A stretch of 64,000 bases of DNA from contig CAVOXB010000027.1 in assembly GCA_963700305.1 (NCBI GenBank), positions 372,001 to 436,000 of the forward strand, read 5' to 3'. Shown here piece by piece: positions 55,748 through 64,000 of this stretch. Each line of letters begins with the position of its first letter. The first letter of the stretch is position 1. Made by a program: the position numbers and the translations under genes. The stretch comes from Desulfomonile sp963700305. GTDB lineage: Bacteria > Desulfobacterota > Desulfomonilia > Desulfomonilales > Desulfomonilaceae. The notes below the pieces were generated by a model. It saw only the letters and a program-made list of their open reading frames with translations. It had not been told where the DNA came from and did no database searches.

Positions 55748-56749
55748 ATGGAACCGCAATACCTCGAATTGGCCAATCGAATTGGATTGGGTCAATCGGA
55801 GAGAATTCCCATACTTTTTAAGTTGATTGCCGATCTCGATGAAGCCAGGCTGCTTCTAGCACTTCCAGGGGATGCCGCCAGCGCTGCGGCTGCCCTCGGG
55901 CGCTCTGAGGCGGAGATATCTTCCATGCTTCATAAGCTGTTCGTAAAAGGTTTGGTTTTTCCTTCGGGCAAGACCGACCCTCCTGCATATAGGATGTGCC
56001 GTGATCTGGTTCAATTCCACGATGCGTCCATCTTGTGGCCTGATGCTTCGGAAGAGTTTCTGGATCAATGGCAAGAATTTATGGAAATCGAATGGCCAGA
56101 CGTAGCCAAACTTTTCAGCCAGATGATGCCCAGGCCGTTTACTCGTGTTATCCCAGTGAGCATGACAATTCCCGCAAAAACACATGTGCTTGCCTTTGAG
56201 GACGTCAGCGAAATAATCGAGAACGCAAGAACTATTTCCGTGACAAAGTGCACTTGTAGGCTTACCGCGAAAAAATGCGACAAAAAACTGGAGGTTTGCC
56301 TACAAATCAACAGAGCAGCGGATTACAATATTGCTCGTGGGACCGGCAAGCAAGTATCAAAAGAAGAAGCTCTCGATCTGATGCGTCAGGCGGAAGAAGA
56401 CGGCCTCATCCACGTAGTCATGAACAAACAAAGTGTGGATCATTTCATATGCAACTGTTGCCCATGCTGCTGTCAGACCATGCCTGTGCTCATACAGCAC
56501 AACATTAGCGTTATAGAGCCCAGCCGGTTTTCCGCACAGGTTGATTCCTCATTGTGCACAGCATGCGGACTATGTGTTGATAGGTGCTATTTTGGTGCCG
56601 TGACCCAGCAGGAGGATGAACCTGCGACAATCAATAAGGACAAATGTATGGGGTGCGGTCTTTGTCAGGTAACCTGCCCGTCCGAAGCGATCACAATGAC
56701 AGAGGTTCGTCCAAAGGATTTCGTGCCGGAAAAGCTCTTCGGAAACTGA
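55748..56749 (+). CDS. 4Fe-4S dicluster protein
   Basis: 333 residues from the ATG at 55748 (CAGGAGA upstream); an in-frame start at 55703 is less likely. N-terminal helical winged-helix-like part (AAAALGRSEAEISSMLHKLF), a middle domain with cysteines (TKCTCRLTAKKCDKKLEVCL, CNCCPCCC), and a C-terminal 2x[4Fe-4S] ferredoxin domain: CTACGLCVDRCYFGAV and CMGCGLCQVTCPSEAI. A cytoplasmic electron carrier family widespread in sulfate reducers. Partner unknown. Confidence 0.85.
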   Translation: MEPQYLELANRIGLGQSERIPILFKLIADLDEARLLLALPGDAASAAAALGRSEAEISSMLHKLFVKGLVFPSGKTDPPAYRMCRDLVQFHDASILWPDASEEFLDQWQEFMEIEWPDVAKLFSQMMPRPFTRVIPVSMTIPAKTHVLAFEDVSEIIENARTISVTKCTCRLTAKKCDKKLEVCLQINRAADYNIARGTGKQVSKEEALDLMRQAEEDGLIHVVMNKQSVDHFICNCCPCCCQTMPVLIQHNISVIEPSRFSAQVDSSLCTACGLCVDRCYFGAVTQQEDEPATINKDKCMGCGLCQVTCPSEAITMTEVRPKDFVPEKLFGN

Positions 56750-56837
56750 TTTTGGACCCTAGAAACGAACTTAGCATTGCTTGCAGCCGGTAAGAGCAAC
56801 CTCGCCCTCTGAACCGGCCTGTTCCTTGGAGCCGTCC

Positions 56838-57092
56838 ATGAAGCGATTGTTGTTGGCAGCGTTCGTGATTGTTGTTTGTGGATGCACCTCGTTCTCCAAG
56901 ACAGCCAAAGACGTGCCGGACTCGTCCGAAGTTGCCGAAGTACCCGATGAAGTCTGGAATCGCGTCCAAAAGAAAATCGAAGAGCGAGCCAAAGCCAACA
57001 CGCCAAAAAAGAATGAGCAGCCAGACCTCGATCGCGAGAAAGAAACGCATGCAAATCCCGGATCCCGGTCGTACTTCAGGAGCGGCCGGTAA
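56838..57092 (+). CDS. Small lipoprotein
   Basis: 84 residues from the ATG at 56838 (GGAG upstream). Signal with lipobox (LLLAAFVIVVCGC), then a charged, probably coiled-coil-like tail (DEVWNRVQKKIEERAKANTP). No known family. Predicted inner- or outer-membrane lipoprotein. Confidence 0.65.
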   Translation: MKRLLLAAFVIVVCGCTSFSKTAKDVPDSSEVAEVPDEVWNRVQKKIEERAKANTPKKNEQPDLDREKETHANPGSRSYFRSGR

Positions 57093-57184
57093 ACGCAAAT
57101 AAGAGGCCGCTCTTACCATCGCTCACCGAAAAACGCCACAAGGGAAGCATGAAGACCTAGTAGTCGGAAAGGCATCTTGCCGGT

Positions 57185-57910
57185 TCACAGAGTTCCCTCT
57201 TTCTCCAACAATTTGACAAGCGGCACGGTTATTCTCCGCTTGAGTCGGAGCGAGGTTTCGTCCAAAATTTCCACCAGCTTTTCCAGCTCTTTGACGTTCC
57301 TTGATTTTCTTGTGACCAGATAGCCCGCGACTTCGCGAGAAATACGGACGTTCTTGTCCCTGGCCATTTTGTCAAGGATCAGCATTCGCACGACGTCTTC
57401 AGGGGGCTCCAACTGCAAGACCAATCCGGAAAGAATTCGTGACCTGAGATGCTCATCATTTTCAAAAAGCTCGTCAGGAGTTGAACGCGAGGCCATCAGT
57501 AATGGGGCCCCGGTGCGGGTGAGCTTGTTAGACAGAGTCCACAGCAGGCTGGCGGCTTCAGTATCCATGAGGTGAAGGTCGTCCACGATAACCGCGATCA
57601 ACGAATTCACAACGCCTTCCTGTGAGATCAAATCCTCCAGTCCGGGGAATCTCACTGGATCACTTTCCGAGGCTATTACTCTCACAGACTCCTGTCGGCC
57701 TGATTTTTCTCGAAGGCTTTCTGCCACAGCATTGAGGATGTGTGTTTTGCCCGTGCCCGCCGGACCGTACAAAAGAATGTGAGGTAGGGGCCTGTCTCCT
57801 GAAGACAAGATCTTTCTCAGGGTTGAGAGGGCTCCTTCGATTCCTTCATGCGAGACCAGGCTGTCAAAGGTATATCTTGGGGCTATGGTAAACGGAGGTA
57901 CAAGCTGCAT
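57185..57910 (-). CDS. DnaA/Hda-like AAA+ ATPase
   Basis: 241 residues from the ATG at 57910 (GAGG six bases upstream); ATG 57922 is an alternative. N-terminal motif QLVPPFTIAPRYTFDSLV, Walker A YGPAGTGKTH, Walker B AVIVDDLHLMDT, sensor-like LMASRSTP and an arginine-rich helix (EHLRSRILSGLVLQLEPP). It lacks DnaA's C-terminal DNA-binding domain, as in Hda. It may regulate DnaA, or be a DnaA-related loader. It lies divergent from rho. Confidence 0.8.
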   Translation of the reverse strand: MQLVPPFTIAPRYTFDSLVSHEGIEGALSTLRKILSSGDRPLPHILLYGPAGTGKTHILNAVAESLREKSGRQESVRVIASESDPVRFPGLEDLISQEGVVNSLIAVIVDDLHLMDTEAASLLWTLSNKLTRTGAPLLMASRSTPDELFENDEHLRSRILSGLVLQLEPPEDVVRMLILDKMARDKNVRISREVAGYLVTRKSRNVKELEKLVEILDETSLRLKRRITVPLVKLLEKEGTL

Positions 57911-57971
57911 AATGGGCCTCATTCTAGGCCGGGAAGTCTAAATGATCAATGGAGAAATTTGAAATAAAGTC

Positions 57972-58000
57972 TTGACAGACCAGCATCTCTTGATTAATAA
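57972..58000 (+). promoter_or_regulatory. Possible sigma70 promoter of rho
   Basis: TTGACA (57972-57977), 17-base spacer, TAATAA (57995-58000), about 190 bases upstream of the rho start. The long leader fits the known tendency of rho to autoregulate, but no attenuator was identified. Confidence 0.5.
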
Positions 58001-58190
58001 AGGAATAACCGATTGTTCTGACATCCTTCCAGGAGCATTCCATCCGAGGAAAAATCATAGAACCGGCAGGGGTCACTTTATCGTAAGGTGATATCTAGTC
58101 TCAGTAATGTCCCTTCACTAAGACTTCAGGCATAACCCCAATTCCAGACAATATGCCCCGATTAGAGAGAAAATACTCAGGAGAGCCCTT

Positions 58191-59444
<1,254 letters not shown>

Positions 59445-59586
59445 TCCGGAAGTGCTTGACCCTATGGGGCAGTTGTGCAATTGATTTCCCCACCCGGAAG
59501 CGGGAGAGATTGGAAATATCTCTTCTCTCAAAGAGAATTTTCTGATACATTGGATCGCTTAAAAGTAATCGACGGAGGAACAGGGA

Positions 59587-59895
59587 ATGAAGAAGGAAAT
59601 TCATCCCGATTATCAAGATTCGGTCTTTAGATGTGCCTGCGGAGCGGAGGTGCAGACCCGTTCTATGAAATCGGAATATAAGCTTGAGATCTGCTCGTCT
59701 TGCCACCCGTTTTTCACGGGCAAACAAAAACTTATCGACAGCGCCGGACGGGTAGAGCGTTTTCTGAAAAAATACGGCGATACGGCTATTTCTACTGGTA
59801 AAAAGCCTGCAAAAGTCACCAAGGAAAAACCCGCCCCAAAAAAGGCAGTGCTAAAACCCGCGAAGAAAGAAAAAGCTGAAAAGCCCAAGAAATAA
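59587..59895 (+). CDS. rpmE: Ribosomal protein bL31 with long basic tail
   Basis: 102 residues, GGAGGAACAGGG upstream. The first ~70 residues are bL31 (MKKEIHPDYQDSVFRCACGA, CSSCHPFFTGKQKLIDSAGR). The cysteines C16, C18 and the later CSSC pair mark the zinc-binding form. The last ~30 residues are an extra Lys/Ala/Pro-rich tail (KKPAKVTKEKPAPKKAVLKP). Basic ribosomal-protein tails contact RNA. Part of the 50S subunit. Confidence 0.92.
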   Translation: MKKEIHPDYQDSVFRCACGAEVQTRSMKSEYKLEICSSCHPFFTGKQKLIDSAGRVERFLKKYGDTAISTGKKPAKVTKEKPAPKKAVLKPAKKEKAEKPKK

Positions 59896-59964
59896 TTATT
59901 CGTTTCTCGTATTGCAGCATCGGGCCGTCTTGCGAACAATGCACAGAGGCCATAATGGAGTTTC

Positions 59965-60934
59965 ATGTTAGTCCAGAGTCAATCCGACCCAGAGAATGAA
60001 CCGATCAAGGTGGGCGGTCAGGCCGTGATTGAAGGAATCATGATGCGCGCCCCGAAGACTTTCACTGTAGTTGTGAGAAGACCGGACGGCGATTTGTCAA
60101 TTCGCGAGGATCGCTGGTCATCGCCCATGGAGAAATGGCCTATACTCAAAAAGCCTTTTCTCAGAGGCTGCATTGTGCTGTACGAGGCGCTATTTAATGG
60201 TATTCAAGCGCTGACGTATTCCGCGCAAGAGGCAATGGGCGAAGAAGAGGAAAAACTCAGTCCCTTTGCGCTGGGTGCGACGATAGCTCTTGCTCTGGGA
60301 GGGGCGATTCTCCTTTTCGTGGTCATTCCGCATCTGGCTACTCTGGGCATCGGTGCTGCCTTAGGCGCTGACATCGGCGTGCGAAGTGTTTGGTTCCATG
60401 TGATTGACGGCATAATAAAGGTGAGTGTCTTCGTTGGTTATATTTTGTTGATTTCATTATTGAAGGACATTCGCAGGGTGTTTCGAGTACCACGGAGCGG
60501 AACACAAGTCCATACACGCGTACGAGCAAGGCGAAGAACTTACTGTAGAAAACACGCGAAAGTACCCGACGCTCCATAGAAGATGCGGAACAGCGTTCCT
60601 TTTGCTCGTTCTTGTGTTGAGCATTTTTATTTTCACAGCAGTGTTTCCATTTCTTCCCAAAGACATTTTCGGAAACAAGATAGTTACCAACGCCTTTTAC
60701 ATATTGGTGAAAATTGCCTTACTGCTTCCCATTGCAGGGTCTTCCTACGAGATAATTCGCCTTGGTGAGAAGTACAATAATCCAATTCTGAGGGGATTCC
60801 TGCTTCCTGGTCTATGGCTCCAAAAGCTTACCACTCGGGAACCCAGCGATGACCAAATTGAAGTGGCTCTTATAGCCCTGAAAAAGACCTTGGAAAAAGA
60901 GGAAATGCGGGCCCAACTCGGAAGCGCCGCCTGA
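59965..60934 (+). CDS. DUF1385 membrane protein, one frameshift
   Basis: SD GGAGTTTC. The first frame gives KVGGQAVIEGIMMRAPKTFT, a family mark, then FLRGCIVLYEALFNGIQALT and a membrane helix; one extra base near 60478-60484 leads to FEYHGAEHKSIHAYEQGEEL, KYPTLHRRCGTAFLLLVLVL, and the C-terminal membrane segments ending at 60934, about 322 residues. The gene is typically found between rpmE and prfA, as here. Function unknown; predicted inner-membrane, possibly metal-binding (HGAEHK). Confidence 0.87.
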
Positions 60935-60942
60935 TACATTAC

Positions 60943-62022
60943 ATGCAGGTTCTCGAAAAATTAGAAGAAATCAAACGGAGATACGAAGAACTGGATGAGG
61001 AGCTCTCCAGCCCCGAAATAGTCTCCGACCTTGACAAGCTCAAAAAGGTGTCCAAAGAACAGGCCGATCTCGCGGATATAGTGAACGCGTACCGCGAATA
61101 CACCGAAGTATGCCGAGAAATAGAAGAACTGGAGCAAATGATCCGGGACGACGAAGACCCGGAGTTGGTTGAAATCGCCCATCAGGATCTGGATAACCTC
61201 AAAGAGCGAGAATCCCGTATTCACGAGAATATCAATCTGCTGCTTTTGCCAAAAGATCCCAACGACGAAAAAAATACATTCCTGGAAATAAGGGCTGGCA
61301 CGGGCGGCGAAGAGGCGGCCCTTTTTGCTGCTGATCTTTTCAGGAGTTATTGTCGGTACGCGGAAATCAAGGGCTGGCGTGTAGAGATGATGTCTTCCTC
61401 GCCTGCCGCTGCCGGTGGAATAAAGGAAGTTATAGCATTGATTCAGGGGAAAGGTGCGTACTCTCGCTTGAAATACGAGCGAGGCGTTCATCGTGTTCAG
61501 AGAGTTCCGACCACTGAATCACAGGGCAGAATTCATACTTCAGCTGTTACCGTGGCAGTGCTCCCAGAAGCAGACGACGTGGAAGTGCAAATTGACCCCA
61601 AAGACCTGAAAATTGACGTGTATCGCTCTTCAGGTCCGGGCGGACAGAGTGTCAATACCACGGATTCGGCTGTGAGGGTGACGCATGTCCCCACGAACTT
61701 AGTGGTTACATGCCAGGATGAGAAGTCCCAGCATAAGAACAAGGCCAAGGCGCTCAAGATTCTCAAGGCCCGTTTGCTGGATAGAATGGAAGAAGAACGA
61801 AACGCGGAGATCAGCAAAGAACGCAAAAACCAGGTCGGCAGCGGTGATCGATCTGAACGCATCAGGACTTACAATTTTCCCCAGAACAGGGTTACTGACC
61901 ACCGTATCGGCCTTACTCTATACCATCTGGAAGCGATTCTTGAGGGTAAGCTGGACGAAGTCATCGACCCTCTCTCCTTCCATTATCAAACCGAAGCCAT
62001 GAAAGATGGCATCCTACACTAA
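60943..62022 (+). CDS. prfA: Peptide chain release factor 1
   Basis: 359 residues. Domain with GGQ in SSGPGGQSVNTTDSAVRVTH, the codon-recognition PxT region within HRVQRVPTTESQGRIHTSAV, and RSERIRTYNFPQNRVTDHRI near the end. Terminates at UAA and UAG. Starts nine bases after the DUF1385 stop. Usually followed by prmC, which is absent here; a minus-strand L,D-transpeptidase follows instead. Intact. Confidence 0.97.
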   Translation: MQVLEKLEEIKRRYEELDEELSSPEIVSDLDKLKKVSKEQADLADIVNAYREYTEVCREIEELEQMIRDDEDPELVEIAHQDLDNLKERESRIHENINLLLLPKDPNDEKNTFLEIRAGTGGEEAALFAADLFRSYCRYAEIKGWRVEMMSSSPAAAGGIKEVIALIQGKGAYSRLKYERGVHRVQRVPTTESQGRIHTSAVTVAVLPEADDVEVQIDPKDLKIDVYRSSGPGGQSVNTTDSAVRVTHVPTNLVVTCQDEKSQHKNKAKALKILKARLLDRMEEERNAEISKERKNQVGSGDRSERIRTYNFPQNRVTDHRIGLTLYHLEAILEGKLDEVIDPLSFHYQTEAMKDGILH

Positions 62023-62050
62023 GTTACACCATTGGCTTAATTTGCTATAA

Positions 62051-62695
62051 TCACGGCAAAATTTTTACCGGCGTGCCGACGCTTATCAATTCATAGAGTT
62101 CCATCGCGTTTTTGGGGAACATGTGGATGCATCCGTAGGATTTCTTGAGCATTCCATCCTGGAGTCTTTTGTCTGCGTGTATATGAATGCATTCGCCGGT
62201 GAAGCCCTTTTGTCGGTCCTTTGCATTGGGATAATTGATGCTGATAACAGTGGCTTCGTCTCCGCCATAAGATTCAGCCCAAAGCTTCTCCAGAGAAGAA
62301 CCTGAACTCGCATACACGAATTTGTTTCCTGTGCACCAGCTCTTGAGGTCGACTATTTTGTGACCTTTGGATGAATTGCGTGAGGCCATCCATGAGACCT
62401 CGTAATCTCCGATTGGAGTGCAGTGATCTCCGCTCCTGTGTTTTCCGAGTCCGCCTTTGCCAGTCTCAACCGGGTATTCGCGCAAAAGCTCCGTATTGCG
62501 CCACAATTGGAGCAGATTCAGCCTGCAGTGAATTACTATCCTAAATTCGTTATCTTTGGGTAATCCTTTTGGAACCTGATCCTGGGCTGTTGCCTCGAAA
62601 CAACCGGCTAACGCAATCAGCAACGTCAATCCAAGGACAATGCCTGTCCGTGCAAGTCGGCTGTCAGAGGCCTGAATTGAAAAGCGCACTTTCAT
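62051..62695 (-). CDS. L,D-transpeptidase (YkuD), lipoprotein-like
   Basis: 214 residues from the ATG at 62695; a GTG at 62758 would add 21. N-terminal signal (GIVLGLTLLIALAGC with a lipobox-like LAGC). Catalytic motif HADKRLQDGMLKKSYGCIHM: His and Cys (YGCIHM). Cross-links peptidoglycan or fixes proteins to it. Convergent with prfA and divergent from the TPR gene. Confidence 0.88.
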   Translation of the reverse strand: MKVRFSIQASDSRLARTGIVLGLTLLIALAGCFEATAQDQVPKGLPKDNEFRIVIHCRLNLLQLWRNTELLREYPVETGKGGLGKHRSGDHCTPIGDYEVSWMASRNSSKGHKIVDLKSWCTGNKFVYASSGSSLEKLWAESYGGDEATVISINYPNAKDRQKGFTGECIHIHADKRLQDGMLKKSYGCIHMFPKNAMELYELISVGTPVKILP

Positions 62696-62759
62696 TTTGC
62701 CACGGTTCCTGATAAAAGGGCCCTGCGAGGAATAGCCTCGCGTTGGTAGGTTTATCACA

Positions 62760-63763
62760 ATGAGCTTTCCCGGTCCACGTTTCGTTGCCGCTAGAACCTT
62801 TAAACTCGTAGTAATTGCGGGGATGTCGATTTGCCTGTTTTCGATAGTCGGAACAGTTACTTGTGGTCATGCTGTGGATGAAACTCTGGCGTCAGCCAAG
62901 GATGCCTTTAGCGAGGGACGGTTCAGGGACGCAGTTGGGTTGTATTCTCAAGCTATAAAACAGGATGCGAATCAGAGTTCGCTCTATTTCGAGCGCGGCA
63001 CAGCCTACGAAATGATCAATCAACATCAAAAGGCCATTGAAGATTTCAAGAAATCAATAGAGTTGGACTCCGGAAACTACAATGCCATGGAGAGTCTTGC
63101 AGAAATATATAAGCTCCAGTCAGGCCGCTTCGATGATGCGCTGCAATTGTATAGAAGGGCTCTTGAAATGGCGCCCGAACCGGCGTCCAAAGCAAGGCTT
63201 CAAACGAACATAGCGATCCTGGAAAACCGCTTGCAGCCTGATGATCATTCGCCTGTGCGGTCCTGGCATCTTGGGAACATCAAAAACGCTGCCGGAGATT
63301 TCCCAAAAGCGGAGCGTCTCTACACAAAGGCAATCCGAATGGACCCAACGATGTTTCAGGCATATTTCAGCCGCGGATTGCTTCGACTGAAGGCCGGTTA
63401 CGTCAAGGAAGCGCTGAAAGATTTTGACGAAACCGTGAAGATTTCTCCGACCCTGAGGGGTGCGTGCACATCGAAAAAGGGTTGGCGAATCAGCGGCTTG
63501 GAAATGCTGATCAAGCACACAAAGATTTTGAAAATGCGGCAAAGATGGATCCGCGCGACCCTTTCGCTCTGTTTTATTACGCTGGTTCCCTGGAGGCGAA
63601 AAAGGAATTTCAAGACGCGCTGCAATACTATAATGACGCGATAACGCGAAATCCCAAGCCCGATTTAAGGAAATTGATCCAGGAGAGGATTGCGGCTCTG
63701 GGTACCATCCCAAAGCCGGAATTGACCAAGAACCCAGGGAAGAAAATCAAAGACCTTTGGTGA
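62760..63763 (+). CDS. TPR-repeat exported protein, one frameshift
   Basis: Signal-like N-terminus (FKLVVIAGMSICLFSIVGTV) then about six tetratricopeptide repeats (for example LYSQAIKQDANQSSLYFERG, ALQLYRRALEMAPEPASKAR, AERLYTKAIRMDPTMFQAYF). One missing base near 63440-63450; the next frame continues GCVHIEKGLANQRLGNADQA and ends at 63763, about 334 residues. TPR proteins scaffold protein complexes; here probably periplasmic. No partner visible. Confidence 0.82.
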
Positions 63764-63843
63764 GAGTTTTATCGCCTGTGGGAAAGGGCAGTACGGCACG
63801 GTTACAATGACGGACCTAGATCGCGGGTCAAGAAAAGTAAAAA

Positions 63844-63912
63844 ACCTCGTTGCCCCTGAGGTTTCAGGGGGATAGAATGCTTTTACCACGAAGAATCTAT
63901 CACCAACGAGGT
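63844..63912. repeat. Inverted repeat upstream of the transposase
   Basis: ACCTCGTTG (63844-63852) and CAACGAGGT (63904-63912) flank a smaller hairpin CCCCTGA/TCAGGGG at 63853-63870. It lies within the left part of the insertion sequence, before its transposase. It may affect transposase translation by hiding its ribosome site. Confidence 0.5.
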
Positions 63913-63921
63913 GAAGCGAGT

Positions 63922-64000
63922 ATGGCACAAGGTCTTCTTCCATTCCAGTATGAAATAGAAAAGAGAGACGGGGGGCTCACAGCGCTTGCGGGGCTGCCTG
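63922..64000 (+). CDS. IS1380-family transposase (start only)
   Basis: ATG at 63922 opens MAQGLLPFQYEIEKRDGGLT then ALAGLP, which matches the conserved N-terminus of IS1380-family transposases (the QG-LPF-YE motif and TALAGLP). The gene runs off the right edge. No upstream gene explains the region from about 63770 to 63922, which should hold the left end of the element. Confidence 0.72.
   Translation, partial: MAQGLLPFQYEIEKRDGGLTALAGLP

Larger units (their letters stand above)
63815..64000 (+). mobile_element. Left part of an IS1380-like insertion sequence
   Basis: The boundary is not certain. A candidate terminal inverted repeat begins near CCTAGATCGCGGGTC at 63815. The evidence for mobility is the transposase start at 63922. 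The right end is outside the window. Confidence 0.5.

Overview
The window reads as chromosome of a Gram-negative anaerobe of the sulfate-reducing deltaproteobacterial type (Desulfobacterota, possibly Desulfomonile-like; the lineage is inferred from gene content and is not proven). Support comes from a MetV/HdrA-like pair, a class I hybrid cluster protein, a small siroheme protein with ferredoxin clusters, several other 4Fe-4S proteins, lipopolysaccharide genes, a beta-barrel outer membrane protein, and dispersed palindromic repeats in most long intergenic gaps. No rRNA, tRNA or CRISPR array was recognised.

Layout. 1-3.1 kb: minus-strand metV and an HdrA-like gene cut by the window edge, then a zinc alcohol dehydrogenase. 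3.4-5.3 kb: a secreted protein built from four repeats. 5.6-8.1 kb: mtnP and ade (methylthioadenosine to adenine to hypoxanthine). 8.5-12.3 kb: minus-strand alpha/beta-hydrolase-like protein, GSCFA protein, apgM and a coupled small gene. 12.5-17.6 kb: UbiA-type prenyltransferase, two small unknowns, acyl-CoA dehydrogenase, XRE-cupin regulator, SDR. 18.0-19.0 kb: two small Pro/Cys-rich secreted proteins with near-identical leaders. 19.0-26.8 kb: hisA-hisF, mutS2, dnaG-rpoD. 26.9-32.4 kb: MEMO-type protein, HtrA-like lipoprotein protease, small secreted protein, outer membrane barrel. 32.4-37.5 kb: helicase-exonuclease fusion, DUF192 and TIGR02757 proteins. 37.5-45.2 kb: a nitrosative-stress island (Crp/Fnr regulator, siroheme protein, hcp, HD protein, ferredoxin, quinol-type NO reductase) with two identical palindromic operator-like sites. 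45.2-47.8 kb: NrtABC/SsuABC-like importer. 48.3-57.1 kb: TonB-C-terminal-like protein, Trm112 protein, LPS heptosyltransferase, glycosyltransferase, LPS-kinase-like protein, L,D-transpeptidase, ferredoxin-type protein. 57.2-62.0 kb: Hda-like ATPase, rho, rpmE, DUF1385 gene, prfA. 62-64 kb: second L,D-transpeptidase, TPR protein and the start of an IS1380-family transposase.

The main caveat is that about 22 single-base frameshifts break 16 otherwise well conserved genes, including essential or housekeeping ones (dnaG, hisF, mutS2). Most are extra bases, several lie in short homopolymers, and the gene always resumes in another frame without loss of conserved sequence. Uncorrected sequencing or assembly indels are a better explanation than mass gene decay. 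Such genes are given here as one feature over their full extent, with the approximate shift position. Genes such as rpoD, rho, ade, hcp, the NO reductase gene and prfA are intact.

Most coherent system: a Crp/Fnr-family gene, a siroheme reductase, hydroxylamine reductase (Hcp) and NO reductase lie within 8 kb, and the 19-base sequence TTGACTTAAGTCAAGGCAC lies both upstream of the regulator/siroheme gene pair and upstream of hcp. This suggests one NO/nitrite-responsive regulon with an unusual siroheme component.
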